Shown: positions 1 to 7,278, counted from the stretch's first letter. The stretch: 46,070 nt of DNA from an uncultured Clostridia bacterium (GCA_937930535.1 CALGKJ010000134.1:1-46070), one strand, 5' to 3'. Numbers and translations: made by a program. The notes: a model not told the origin generated them from the sequence alone.

Positions 1-309
1 GTAGATATCAAGGAATACGAGAATGAATTTATAGTACACGCAGATTTGCCGGGAGTAAACAAGGAACAGATAAACCTTGAATTCAAAAACAACCTGCTGA
101 CTATTTCCGTTGCAAGCGGTGAGGAATATAATGTGGAAAAGCAAGATTATATCAGAAAGGAAAGACGCTTAGGAGCAATATCAAGAAGCTTTTCTATTGA
201 TAATGTAAACGAAGAAGCTGTAAAAGCAAAATTTGAAAATGGAGTCCTTTCTATAGTATTGCCAAAGAAGGTTGCAGGATACAGAAGCAATAGGATTGAT
301 ATTGAGTAG
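1..309 (+). CDS. Hsp20/alpha-crystallin small heat shock protein (C-terminal part)
   Basis: The frame is open from the first base, so the gene begins outside the window; 102 codons are visible, ending in TAG. The visible part reads as an alpha-crystallin domain: an early ADLPGV motif, a strand rich in hydrophobic residues (LLTIS), an arginine-rich segment (RKERRLGAISRSF) and the C-terminal signature ENGVLSIVLPKK. Members are ATP-independent cytoplasmic holdases that form oligomers and bind unfolding proteins. The TTG near position 46 is inside the conserved ADLPGV motif and is not a start. A hairpin follows the stop codon. Confidence 0.9.
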   Translation, partial: VDIKEYENEFIVHADLPGVNKEQINLEFKNNLLTISVASGEEYNVEKQDYIRKERRLGAISRSFSIDNVNEEAVKAKFENGVLSIVLPKKVAGYRSNRIDIE

Positions 310-331
310 CAGGGTTTGTTTGATATTAGCA

Positions 332-367
332 GATAAAGATGAGATGTTAAAGTATCTCATCTTTATC
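332..367 (+). terminator. Hairpin after the Hsp20 gene
   Basis: A perfect 14-bp stem (332-345 with 354-367, GATAAAGATGAGAT and its complement) lies 23 bases after the Hsp20 stop. The stem has a T-rich side, but no run of T follows, so it is a likely but imperfect rho-independent terminator. Confidence 0.6.
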
Positions 368-370
368 CAA

Positions 371-520
371 GTAATCTACAAACTACCTATACAGCTTCAT
401 AAAAACAGTGTTTAGTATCGATACGTCCATGTCGTTGAATAAAATAACCAAAACTGCGTATACTACAATACGTTTTGGTTATCCAAGACTAAAATGAAGC
501 TTATTACAATTAGGTACAGG
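371..520 (+). promoter_or_regulatory. Structured leader RNA before the 44-codon gene
   Basis: Several complementary segments are nested before a strong ribosome binding site. ACCTA at 385-389 can pair with TAGGT at 511-515, and AGCTTCAT at 393-400 with ATGAAGCT at 494-501. Inside is a strong hairpin at 444-482 (ATAACCAAAAC at its base, GTTTTGGTTAT opposite). GTAAT at 371-375 can pair with ATTAC at 503-507, which crosses the 385/511 pairing and so would be an alternative fold or pseudoknot. It ends just before GGGAGGTG. I do not recognise it as a known riboswitch class. Confidence 0.45.
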
Positions 521-532
521 GAGGTGTAGCAG

Positions 533-667
533 ATGTACTATCATATGACATACAATTTTCTGGAGACTGAGAGAAACAGCAAAATAATCTCTGGAAATCA
601 TGAACTAACAGCATATTTAAAATCTGAATACTTAAAAACAGTAATTCCAAAGCTCTATAAAAAATAG
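533..667 (+). CDS. Small hypothetical protein, 44 aa
   Basis: ATG at 533 follows a very good ribosome binding site (GGGAGGTG, about 6 bases upstream). The protein begins MYYHMTYNFLETERNSK and ends IPKLYKK. It is polar and Tyr/Lys-rich, with no signal peptide or membrane segment. Its last codons lie inside the left arm of the terminator at 634-690, so the stop codon sits in the terminator loop. Together with the structured leader this makes a compact, self-contained transcription unit. I do not recognise a family. The ribosome binding site and terminator support it as real, but coding is not proven. Confidence 0.5.
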   Translation: MYYHMTYNFLETERNSKIISGNHELTAYLKSEYLKTVIPKLYKK

Positions 668-690
668 AGATTTGGAATTACTGTTTTTAT
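634..690. terminator. Bidirectional terminator between convergent small genes
   Basis: A long stem (AAAAACAGTAATTCCAAA pairing with its complement, plus an inner CTCTAT/ATAGAG) with A-runs on the left and T-runs on the right, so it should work on both strands. It overlaps the end of the 44-codon gene and lies just beyond the end of the minus-strand 97-codon gene. Confidence 0.85.
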
Positions 691-696
691 TAAAAC

Positions 697-990
697 CTAT
701 ACACATTCCAAAAGCTGTTCCAGCTCACTTCGATACTTGTCATCATCACTTAAACGCAAAAGACTTTCCAGAAAATATCGGCTGCGGCTTTTTGGCACTT
801 TTTTGCTTATAAGCAGCTTTATCATTATCATACATGTATCATATTTTTGTACATGAGTGTGTCCCTCCTCGAAGCCTTTGCATACATTATGGACTATAAA
901 GCCATCACTTACTTTATATACTTTGTAGTTGGTGTTTTGATATATTTGACAGCTCACATAATCACCACCAAAGCACGTTTTGCTGACCAC
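697..990 (-). CDS. Hypothetical protein, 97 aa
   Basis: The start is a GTG at 990; the frame stays open upstream to about 1055 but has no better start codon, and AGGAAA lies upstream at long spacing. The sequence is Cys-rich near its N-terminus (KTCFGGDYVSCQIYQ) and ends in a charged helical segment (SLLRLSDDDKYRSELEQLLE). There is no signal peptide or transmembrane segment. It ends next to a shared bidirectional terminator, consistent with a real convergent gene. I do not recognise the family. The open frame upstream of the GTG suggests the start may be wrong or the N-terminus eroded. Confidence 0.55.
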   Translation of the reverse strand: MVSKTCFGGDYVSCQIYQNTNYKVYKVSDGFIVHNVCKGFEEGHTHVQKYDTCMIMIKLLISKKVPKSRSRYFLESLLRLSDDDKYRSELEQLLECV

Positions 991-1225
991 AAGTATTTTA
1001 ATGCTTTTCCTAATACCATAGTATGATGCTAAGGCAATATTTGTACAAAATAAATAATCAAACTACCACGATGGGGACATACTGTACAGCTTTCCATTTT
1101 TTAATGTGGTTGTAAAAGATATGTAACAATATTGAAACACATATTTCGGTAATATGTAGTATATTATAAATAGCGGTGTGGTTAAATTTACAAATAAATT
1201 ATATAGAATTTCAGGGGTGGTAATA

Positions 1226-1294
1226 ATGGGGATTTTGCTAATGTCAATAATAGTACTCATAATGCTGGATTTAAAATCATATGCAAAGGATTGA
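1226..1294 (+). CDS. Hydrophobic micropeptide, 22 aa
   Basis: ATG at 1226 is preceded by GGGGTGG at good spacing and followed by a rho-independent terminator at 1299-1334. The product is one hydrophobic helix (MGILLMSIIVLIMLD) with a short charged tail (LKSYAKD), so it would insert in the membrane. Ribosome binding site, short ORF and terminator form a complete small transcription unit. Possible roles are a membrane-active toxin of a type I system or a regulatory micropeptide. I see no clear antisense RNA gene. Coding is inferred from layout only. Confidence 0.4.
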   Translation: MGILLMSIIVLIMLDLKSYAKD

Positions 1295-1298
1295 AAGA

Positions 1299-1334
1299 AT
1301 AAGTTGTCAGGCGGTGGATGACTTATTTTTTTTA
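1299..1334 (+). terminator. Terminator of the micropeptide unit
   Basis: ATAAGT plus GTCA pairs with TGACTTAT across a GGCGG-containing loop, directly followed by a run of T. It begins 5 bases after the micropeptide stop codon. Confidence 0.75.
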
Positions 1335-1345
1335 TGTTTTTGAGC

Positions 1346-1374
1346 AAAATTAAAAGTGCGAGGTTATCGCACTC
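1346..1374 (-). terminator. Terminator of the cell-wall hydrolase gene
   Basis: AGTGCG (1355-1360) pairs with CGCACT (1368-1373). On the minus strand the stem is followed by a T-rich stretch, and it lies 11 bases beyond the stop codon of the minus-strand hydrolase. Confidence 0.7.
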
Positions 1375-1384
1375 TTAATTACTC

Positions 1385-2095
1385 CTATCTGTAAAACGCA
1401 TGATCGCCTATTCGTACTACAAAGGTCTTATTATTTACAATCCATGTGCCTGCTGACTTGTCAGGATTAAAAAAGTATGTTGAAGTGCCTACGTAGTTAA
1501 CCTGATTCAGAGCATCCTTTGCAGCATTAATGCTGTCCTGAGAAGGGTTATTGTATATTGTGCCGTCAGCAACAGGGCTGAACTGTGGTATAGTACCGAA
1601 ATACTCAAATATTACACCCTTGACAGTGGAGGGAAATAAGCTGGAGCTGACTCTGTTTAGTACCACATTTCCTACTGCTACCTTACCCTTGTATGGCTCA
1701 GCTTCTGCCTCCGCATGGATTATTCGTGACAGCCAGTACAAATCCGTATCATAGGAGCTTGACCTGCTTGCAGTGATAGTAGTGCTTGTCCCAGTACTTT
1801 GCTGGCTGAATAGAGCTGTCTGAGTCTGTCTGCCTGCAATACCATCAATAATAAGCTTTTTTTCAATCTGAAACTTTATAACAGCACCTTCGGTCATTTT
1901 ACCAAAAATTCCATCAGCGGCTCCAGTTAAGTAGCCTTGTCCAATCAATGCTTTTTGTAGGTTAACGACCTCAGTACCTCTGCTTCCGAATTTCAATGTT
2001 ACATAAATAGTATCAGCAAATAAATTAGCTGCCTGCATCATGAGCAATACAAGGATTAAGCCTGCCAATACCGCCTTTTTTGTGTGTTTTTTCAT
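1385..2095 (-). CDS. sleB: Secreted SleB-type cell wall hydrolase
   Basis: This 236-aa protein has a signal peptide (residues 1 to about 27, LVLLMMQAANLFA), a peptidoglycan-binding domain (about 33-96, with DGIFGKMTEGAVIKFQ and DGIAGRQTQTAL) and a SleB/CwlJ hydrolase domain from about 117 to the end. That domain carries the IIHAEAEAEP motif; the acidic catalytic residue is probably Glu129. In spore formers such enzymes are cortex-lytic transglycosylases acting during germination, but some act in vegetative walls. The start fits AAGGAG with a 7-base gap. A long c-di-AMP riboswitch leader precedes it, which links the gene to cell-envelope and osmotic control rather than strictly to sporulation, so the sleB symbol is by domain and not by proven role. 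Confidence 0.9.
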   Translation of the reverse strand: MKKHTKKAVLAGLILVLLMMQAANLFADTIYVTLKFGSRGTEVVNLQKALIGQGYLTGAADGIFGKMTEGAVIKFQIEKKLIIDGIAGRQTQTALFSQQSTGTSTTITASRSSSYDTDLYWLSRIIHAEAEAEPYKGKVAVGNVVLNRVSSSLFPSTVKGVIFEYFGTIPQFSPVADGTIYNNPSQDSINAAKDALNQVNYVGTSTYFFNPDKSAGTWIVNNKTFVVRIGDHAFYR

Positions 2096-2113
2096 AAAAA
2101 CACTCCTTCCTAA

Positions 2114-2260
2114 AACTTGCTTCCGAAGTTAGCTGACGGGTTCGGGATAGAAGGTTCCCTACCATAAAAGCTTACTCTGCATATCAACCATGCAGCAGCA
2201 GCTTTATGGACTAACCCCTTGATTGGTTCCTCCGTACCTAGATAAATCTAGGATTCAGCA
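2114..2260 (-). promoter_or_regulatory. c-di-AMP riboswitch (ydaO/yuaA type)
   Basis: Read on the minus strand, the leader has the conserved ydaO blocks: AATCCTAG near the 5' end, CCAATCAAGGGGTTAGTCC in the middle, and CCCGAACCCGTCAGCTAAC then TTCGGAAGC before the ribosome binding site. These conserved segments and their order mark the class well. In most members c-di-AMP binding turns expression off, and cell-wall hydrolases are among its commonest targets. No clear separate terminator is visible between it and the gene, so control may be at translation or by a terminator overlapping its 3' end. Confidence 0.9.
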
Positions 2261-2315
2261 GTTGTTTTTTTATTTTTGCAGAACAAGTTTTTCAAGCTTG
2301 TTTACATAATGCATG

Positions 2316-2337
2316 ATAACACAGTATTTTGTGTTAT
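2316..2337. other. Palindrome upstream of the riboswitch
   Basis: ATAACACA (2316-2323) is perfectly repeated in inverse at 2330-2337 across six bases. It lies upstream of the minus-strand leader, where a promoter would be expected, so it could be an operator. The surrounding 2263-2474 otherwise holds only weak overlapping ORFs without ribosome binding sites. Confidence 0.35.
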
Positions 2338-2474
2338 GTCAACCGAGTTTCAGAAATTGGCAATTAAATGGGCAACATTGCAAAAAACAAAAAAGCTGGA
2401 TAAGAACACCAAATTGCATATTGTATCAAGAGAAATTTTTACTGAATGCTTGCAGTAAGGATGTGAAAACATAT

Positions 2475-2635
2475 AAAGAGATTAGCAAGTCTTAACGAAA
2501 AATAATTTGAGTTTTAGAGTTGCTTATCTATATAGAGAAACAACTTCCAAATTAAATTTATCCAGTTGTTTCTCACAAAGAGATTAGCAAGTCTTAACGA
2601 AAAAATAATTTGAGTTTTAGAGTTGCTTATCTATA
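2475..2635. repeat. Two-hairpin dispersed repeat, with a duplicated second hairpin
   Basis: A unit of about 58 bases (AAAGAGATTAGCAAGTCTTA at its start, AGAGTTGCTTATCTATA at its end) occurs at 2475-2533 and again at 2577-2635, almost unchanged. Between the two is a separate hairpin: GAGAAACAACT (2535-2545) inverted at 2564-2574. The same two parts occur together near 17.8, 20.0, 35.5 and 37.1 kb. It carries no ORF. Confidence 0.8.
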
Positions 2636-2729
2636 GGATAAAGCAGGAAATCATACATATATATAGAATAAAAAATAAGAAAAATAATATTTATTGTAAA
2701 GTACAATTTAGCGTGAGAGGATGTTTAGC

Positions 2730-4187
2730 ATGAGTGGAGTATTAAAAAACCTTAAACCCGAACCAGTGTTTAGATATTTTGAGGAAATCAGCCAAATACC
2801 AAGAGGCTCAGGAAATGAAAAGGCAATAAGTGACTATCTGGTGGATTTTGCCAAAAAACATAACTTGGAGGTAGTACAGGATGCTGTCCTTAATGTGACT
2901 ATAAAGAAAAATGCAACACCCGGCTATGAAGCAGCTCCTACAGTTATACTACAAGGTCATATGGATATGGTTAACGAAAAAAATAAGGAAACAAAGCACG
3001 ATTTTGATAAAGATCCCTTAAAGCTTAGAATAATAGACGATATGCTGTATGCTACAGATACAACGCTGGGAGCAGATAATGGAATAGCTGTAGCTTATGC
3101 CCTTGCTATACTAGAAGCGGATGATATTCCTCATCCTGCCTTGGAGGTACTGTTTACAGCAGACGAGGAAAGCACAATGGGAGGCGCAATAAACCTTGAT
3201 GCCAGCCATTTAAAGGGAAGAATGTTGGTAAACATTGACTCGGAGGAGGAAGGAAAGCTTCTGGTAAGCAGTGCAGGAGGAACAAAATCAAGAATGGTAC
3301 TGCCAATACAGTGGGAAGCAGCAAAAGCAGACAAAGCAACATACAAGCTGCTTATCGGCGGACTTCAAGGCGGTCACTCAGGCATGGAGATAAACAAGGA
3401 AAGAGGCAATGCCAACAAGCTGATAGGAAGACTATTAAAGGATGCTGTGAGTCAGACACAAATAGACATCTGCGAGGTAACAGGCGGAGTAAAATCAAAC
3501 GCAATACCAAGAGAAGCAGAAGTTATAATACAAATAAACCAACAGGACATACAAAAGCTTCAAGAAATAACATCAAAATGGGATAAGATATTTAAAAACG
3601 AGCTTAGGGCAGCGGATGTTGATGTATATGTAAAGCTAGAAAAGACTGACAGCACAGTAACAAAGATTTTTTCAGCGGATACAGCAGCAAAGCTTATATC
3701 TACACTTGTAATAATCCCCAACGGAATACAAAGCATGAGCATGGAAATACCCGGACTTGTAGAAAGCTCCACCAATATTGGAGTAATGCAGACGGTGGGA
3801 GACGAAATATATCTGGTAAATGAGGTAAGAAGCTCCATAAGAAGCCTTAAGTATAAGATCAGAGAACAGATAAAGACAATTGCCGAAACCTTTGGCGGAA
3901 CAATGGAAATAGACTCAGACTATCCAGAATGGGAATATAATCCCAACTCAAAGCTCAGACAGACATTTATGGAGGTATACAAGCAAAAATACAACAAGGA
4001 TGCTGAAATAATAGCCATACATGCAGGCTTGGAATGCGGAGTGCTGATAGAAAAGATGGAGGGACTTGATGCAATATCCTTGGGACCAAATTTGTATGAT
4101 GTTCATACACCAAAGGAGCATTTGAGTATTTCTTCAACTCTAAATGTATGGGAATACCTGCTTGAAGTACTTAAAAATATGAAATAA
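2730..4187 (+). CDS. pepD: Aminoacyl-histidine dipeptidase (PepD), M20 family
   Basis: The 485-aa product is a cytoplasmic zinc dipeptidase that cleaves Xaa-His and other dipeptides. Visible M20 landmarks are LQGHMDMV (His77 metal ligand, Asp79), LGADNGIAVA (Asp116, bridging), the DEES pair at Glu146/Glu147 with the general base, and a late HAGLECGV motif and LGPNLYDVHTP near the C-terminus. A lid domain lies between, with GGHSG. I choose ATG 2730 over ATG 2721 because GAGAGG sits directly against 2721 but at proper distance from 2730. It is a single gene followed by a strong terminator. Confidence 0.95.
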   Translation: MSGVLKNLKPEPVFRYFEEISQIPRGSGNEKAISDYLVDFAKKHNLEVVQDAVLNVTIKKNATPGYEAAPTVILQGHMDMVNEKNKETKHDFDKDPLKLRIIDDMLYATDTTLGADNGIAVAYALAILEADDIPHPALEVLFTADEESTMGGAINLDASHLKGRMLVNIDSEEEGKLLVSSAGGTKSRMVLPIQWEAAKADKATYKLLIGGLQGGHSGMEINKERGNANKLIGRLLKDAVSQTQIDICEVTGGVKSNAIPREAEVIIQINQQDIQKLQEITSKWDKIFKNELRAADVDVYVKLEKTDSTVTKIFSADTAAKLISTLVIIPNGIQSMSMEIPGLVESSTNIGVMQTVGDEIYLVNEVRSSIRSLKYKIREQIKTIAETFGGTMEIDSDYPEWEYNPNSKLRQTFMEVYKQKYNKDAEIIAIHAGLECGVLIEKMEGLDAISLGPNLYDVHTPKEHLSISSTLNVWEYLLEVLKNMK

Positions 4188-4198
4188 CCTGTAATATG

Positions 4199-4236
4199 AA
4201 AGACTCTCCAGATAGCAGAGAGTCTTTTGTTTTTTA
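4199..4236 (+). terminator. pepD terminator
   Basis: AAGACTCTC (4200-4208) pairs with GAGAGTCTT (4218-4226) and a T-rich tract follows. Confidence 0.9.
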
Positions 4237-4255
4237 TTAAAATTGCTTGCATATA

Positions 4256-4284
4256 TTGTAACACTTTACATCAAATGCTATAAT
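4256..4284 (+). promoter_or_regulatory. Promoter of the TPR regulator gene
   Basis: TTGTAA at 4256-4261 and a perfect TATAAT at 4279-4284 are separated by 17 bases, with the regulator start 34 bases beyond. A housekeeping sigma-factor promoter. Confidence 0.8.
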
Positions 4285-4317
4285 ATACCTATCATTTTAT
4301 GCAAGGGGTAGTAACAT

Positions 4318-5589
4318 ATGAGCAAGCTTACATTAAGGGATGTTAAAATACTAGGGGAAGGCCCGCAGATGAAAAAGCATATCAAGGAAAAATACAAGAC
4401 TATACAAGCATTTTATGAGCAAATTAATGCAAAAATGGCCTATGACACCTTTCGTTCATACATGCATAGAGAGACTATCAACTCTGACCCCTTTAAGTGT
4501 CTGGTAACAAAGGCATTGAATATGAGCTATACCGATATAGTTTTAAGTAAGCCGGAGCAGATAAGAAAGCATGTTCAAAATATATATGACAATATCTGGC
4601 TATATAATGAGGAAAAGGATCAGAAAATACTGGACTATCTGCTTGAACAGTGCAAGGAGCAGAGTATGTCCATAGAAACTGCTATGATGTACAGAGCCAA
4701 GGCAAGGAATTGTTACTATACACATAAGATTAACTATTTCATAGAGTTTTACGAATATGCTATGGAGAAACTGCCTAAATTTGATACAAACAGATATATT
4801 TTTTTCTACTGCGAGCTTGCCTATGCTCTGGTAAGAGAAAATTTGCTTGATAGAGCAGACAAGAAATTCAGAGATATACAGGATCTTATAGAGAAGTATC
4901 AGGGCAGGCTGGATAATAATACTATGCACTACTACTATTACTGGCGCGGTGTAATGTACCTGAATATAGGGAAAATAACCATTGCTAGAGAGTACTTTGA
5001 AAAGGCTATGGAGTATGCCGTAAAAAACTACGAAAAAGCAAGCACCCTCTCCAATATAGGGCTTACTTATAAAAGGCATAGGAAGTATGATGATGCCCTT
5101 AAGTACTATATGGATGCTCTAGGATATCCTGATGATACAAATATATTAGCGGAGGCATCAGTCTATAACAATATAGCTATGGTTAATAGGCTTATTAAGG
5201 ATTATCCGAATGCACTTATAAACATAAAAAAGGCTATTGAGCTGTCTAAAAAGGAATATAGTCTGAGTAAGCATATAACATTTATTGCAACTGAAGCAGA
5301 AATAAAAATGGATATGGGAGAGCATGAAGCATATAAAATATTTCTTAATGCACTTTTAAAGACAAAGGGCAAGCAAATGTTCAGTCCAGATGTTTTAAAT
5401 GATATAAAGTCCTTTATTAATCGTTTGAATGATATGCGTTGCTTAGACGAGCTGGCAGATGTTATAATTGTACTCAAGGATGCCTCAAATAGTAAGGGCT
5501 ATATTAACGGCTTATTTGAGTGCTTGGGGCATATTCATGATAAAATAAAAAAACTGTCTAGGAGGGTACGCAATGAAAAAGCTAAGTAA
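4318..5589 (+). CDS. TPR-repeat transcriptional regulator, RRNPP-like
   Basis: The 423-aa product starts with a short region that looks like a degenerate helix-turn-helix (about 20-75), followed by helical tetratricopeptide-like repeats through the rest of the protein; the clearest are around 225-330 (YLNIGKITIAREYFEKAMEY, NIGLTYKRHRKYDDALKYY, NNIAMVNRLIKDYPNALINI). No membrane segment is present. This plan matches cytoplasmic peptide-sensing regulators of the RRNPP group (Rap, NprR, PlcR, PrgX, AimR, clostridial Qsr). Its end overlaps by 17 bases the start of a short gene for a signal-peptide-bearing peptide, the usual receptor-pheromone arrangement. I infer that it binds the imported processed peptide. 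Which promoters it controls is not visible. Confidence 0.75.
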   Translation: MSKLTLRDVKILGEGPQMKKHIKEKYKTIQAFYEQINAKMAYDTFRSYMHRETINSDPFKCLVTKALNMSYTDIVLSKPEQIRKHVQNIYDNIWLYNEEKDQKILDYLLEQCKEQSMSIETAMMYRAKARNCYYTHKINYFIEFYEYAMEKLPKFDTNRYIFFYCELAYALVRENLLDRADKKFRDIQDLIEKYQGRLDNNTMHYYYYWRGVMYLNIGKITIAREYFEKAMEYAVKNYEKASTLSNIGLTYKRHRKYDDALKYYMDALGYPDDTNILAEASVYNNIAMVNRLIKDYPNALINIKKAIELSKKEYSLSKHITFIATEAEIKMDMGEHEAYKIFLNALLKTKGKQMFSPDVLNDIKSFINRLNDMRCLDELADVIIVLKDASNSKGYINGLFECLGHIHDKIKKLSRRVRNEKAK

Positions 5590-5719
5590 ACCCATAATAG
5601 CCATAGTATTAGCTATTACTCTAGTGATGTCTGCTGCTGTTGTCTCATTTGCAGGGGATGTAAGTGATCCGGGAGGACGCAACTGTATATATATTCCAAT
5701 ACAAGGGGTTATACGATAG
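5573..5719 (+). CDS. Pheromone-precursor-like peptide 1, 48 aa
   Basis: Starts inside the end of the TPR regulator with its own strong ribosome binding site (GGAGGG). A basic start (MKKLSKP) leads into a hydrophobic segment ending VVSFA, a normal signal-peptidase I site. The predicted exported tail is about 21 residues, SDPGGRNCIYIPIQGVIR at its end. Size, export signal and position downstream of and overlapping an RRNPP-like gene fit a Phr/Qsp-type precursor. The active piece is most likely a short C-terminal fragment within IYIPIQGVIR, shared with peptide 2. Function is inferred from layout. Confidence 0.65.
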   Translation: MKKLSKPIIAIVLAITLVMSAAVVSFAGDVSDPGGRNCIYIPIQGVIR

Positions 5720-5730
5720 GAGGGTACGCA

Positions 5731-5877
5731 ATGAAAAAGCTAAGTAAACCCATAATAGCCATAGCTTTAGCTATTACTCTAGTGATGTCTGCTGCTGTTG
5801 TCTCATTTGCGTGGGAAGTTAGTGACCCAGGAAAGGGTAACTCTATATATATTCCAATACAAGGGGTTATTAGGTAG
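5731..5877 (+). CDS. Pheromone-precursor-like peptide 2, 48 aa
   Basis: A tandem duplicate of peptide 1, repeated together with its ribosome binding site 11 bases after the first stop. The signal peptide differs at one position (V to A) and the last ten residues, IYIPIQGVIR, are identical. Changes cluster in the linker: the exported part starts WEVSDPGKGNS instead of GDVSDPGGRNC, which removes the single Cys. Conservation of the C-terminus, with drift in the linker, points to the C-terminus as the signal and suggests either dosage or slight divergence of signals. Confidence 0.65.
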   Translation: MKKLSKPIIAIALAITLVMSAAVVSFAWEVSDPGKGNSIYIPIQGVIR

Positions 5878-5892
5878 ATTAAGGGGCATAGA

Positions 5893-6033
5893 CTGAAAAA
5901 GCTAAACAGAGCCGCTAGGGTATTAATATTAGCAAGTATGTTGCTAATTTCTGCTGTTGTTGTTTCGCTTGCAAGGGATATTAGAGAGCTAGAGAAGGAT
6001 AGCAGTATACGGATTCAGGTGTATAATACATAG
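5893..6033 (+). pseudogene. Third, diverged pheromone-precursor copy without a normal start
   Basis: The same frame layout repeats, but the expected ATG is CTG (5893) after only a weak AAGGGG. The reading KKLNRAARVLILASMLLIS, then VVVSLA and a 19-residue tail ending SSIRIQVYNT, is intact to a TAG. The signal peptide is still plausible; the tail differs from copies 1 and 2. It is either a decaying copy or a differently addressed signal read from CTG or another inefficient start. An internal ATG would lose most of the signal peptide. Confidence 0.45.
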
Positions 6034-6052
6034 TCAGGAATTTGTGATGTTT

Positions 6053-6086
6053 GAGGAAGCACTATTTTGATGGATGGTGCTTCACT
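6053..6086 (+). terminator. Terminator of the regulator/peptide operon
   Basis: GAAGCAC (6056-6062) pairs with GTGCTTC (6077-6083). The sequence closely resembles the terminator at 7311-7348, suggesting that this module was built or copied from a shared part. The T run is poor, so termination may be leaky. Confidence 0.55.
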
Positions 6087-6153
6087 TTGGATGTATGGAA
6101 ATGCAAGTTATTATTGTGAGGTATTATCTGTATTCTAATTAGGGGGTGAACAA

Positions 6154-6522
6154 ATGGCTAGATCTATACGCTCTTATAATTTATATATAATTATAGGGGC
6201 ACTTGTATGTAGCATAGGAAATATAATATCTTGGTCATCATATGATTGGGTGATATTTAATTGGATTGTCTTTATATTATGTTACTCAATAGTACTATTT
6301 GATATACTAAGTTATACATTTTTGAATCTAAGAAAAGCATTTACTATGGTTAAATTTTTTGTACTTATGCAGTTAATAACAATTTTTATATTTAAGAAGC
6401 TGCTTTTAATGCCAAAGGGGTTTTGGGAAATACCAATATACAAATACGGCATAGTTATAACTATAGTTGGAATAGTAATTTTATTTTTGGCAAGTATTAA
6501 GAATTTATTTCGGAAGGATTAA
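6154..6522 (+). CDS. Small integral membrane protein, 122 aa
   Basis: Good ribosome binding site (AGGGGGTG) before ATG 6154. Four hydrophobic segments are seen at about 9-27, 33-56, 64-83 and 96-116, with basic residues between (LRKAF, FKK) and a basic end (NLFRKD). I recognise no family. It lies 46 bases before a gene for a secreted protein and downstream of the peptide-signalling genes; the next terminator comes only after the secreted protein. The two could form a target or output operon of the upstream regulator, for example an immunity-type membrane protein with its secreted partner, but this is only inference. Confidence 0.6.
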   Translation: MARSIRSYNLYIIIGALVCSIGNIISWSSYDWVIFNWIVFILCYSIVLFDILSYTFLNLRKAFTMVKFFVLMQLITIFIFKKLLLMPKGFWEIPIYKYGIVITIVGIVILFLASIKNLFRKD

Positions 6523-6567
6523 AAGCCTCTATAAGCTAGTTAACCGATAGAAACAAGGAGGAAACTT

Positions 6568-7278
6568 ATGAAAAAAACAGTTAAAAGTCTAGTAGTATTT
6601 GTAATATTTATATGTTTTGGATTTGGTTCAAGTATAGGTAATTTTGCAGATAATTTAAAAGATTCAGACGAACCAATAATATTAGTAGAATATAAAGATA
6701 CATATGTACAACAACTAAATGATATTACAACTATGAGTATACGAGACCTTTCGGAAGAAGAAGCATATAAAACTATTTCTAAAATCAAAAACAAAAGCAT
6801 TGAAGAAGTAAAAAAAGAAGAAAAAGAAAAAAATAAGGAAATTATAAAAAAATACAAATCTAAGCAGCAAGAAGAAGTATCGACATTAACTACAGGAACT
6901 TATATATATAGACAAGTATACTGGGAAGATACTTTAGTAAACTCTGATGGAGCGAGCTGCAAAGTTACATCTGGATTCTTGGTAAAATTATACGTATATG
7001 GAAATGGTTTTTATCGTCAAATTGAAGAAGTGGTAGCTGGTACGGAGTATGTTATACCTTCTGGAAATGGAAACTTTTCATGGGTTAATGGTAACAAATA
7101 TGTTTACTACAGTAGTTCATCTGCAACAATTACTGCTGCCGGAGTTGTTGAGGGGCAAGTTGATAAGTCCCTACAGGCAGGCTTTGAGAAAGCTGGTTTT
7201 AGCATAAGCATTTCAGAAACTTCTGTATGCTATGTAAGAAAATTCTACACCTTACAGCACACTTATTTTCCCATGTGA
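6568..7278 (+). CDS. Secreted protein of unknown function, 236 aa
   Basis: ATG 6568 follows AAGGAGGAAA. A signal peptide covers about residues 1-27 (KSLVVFVIFICFGFGSS). A Lys/Glu-rich, probably coiled-coil segment (about 66-107) follows, then a Gly/Ser/Tyr-rich C-terminal domain with predicted strands (YIYRQVYWEDTLV, KYVYYSSSSATITAAGVV). Two Cys (in GASCKVTS and ETSVCYVRK) could form a disulfide in the exported protein. I recognise no family. The sequence is more AT-rich and lysine-rich than its neighbours. It shares an operon-like layout with the membrane gene upstream and has its own terminator. Confidence 0.6.
   Translation: MKKTVKSLVVFVIFICFGFGSSIGNFADNLKDSDEPIILVEYKDTYVQQLNDITTMSIRDLSEEEAYKTISKIKNKSIEEVKKEEKEKNKEIIKKYKSKQQEEVSTLTTGTYIYRQVYWEDTLVNSDGASCKVTSGFLVKLYVYGNGFYRQIEEVVAGTEYVIPSGNGNFSWVNGNKYVYYSSSSATITAAGVVEGQVDKSLQAGFEKAGFSISISETSVCYVRKFYTLQHTYFPM

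Noticed and set aside
1063-1347. 94-codon minus-strand frame
   Set aside because: It runs through the terminator of the micropeptide and lies antisense to it; no ribosome binding site and no family.
2276-2495. Two overlapping 60-codon frames on the plus strand
   Set aside because: No ribosome binding site, TTG start for one, they overlap each other, lie opposite the riboswitch promoter region and one runs into the repeat.
4600-5079. 159-codon minus-strand frame inside the TPR regulator
   Set aside because: Shadow of a real gene; the TPR frame has clear repeats, promoter and start.
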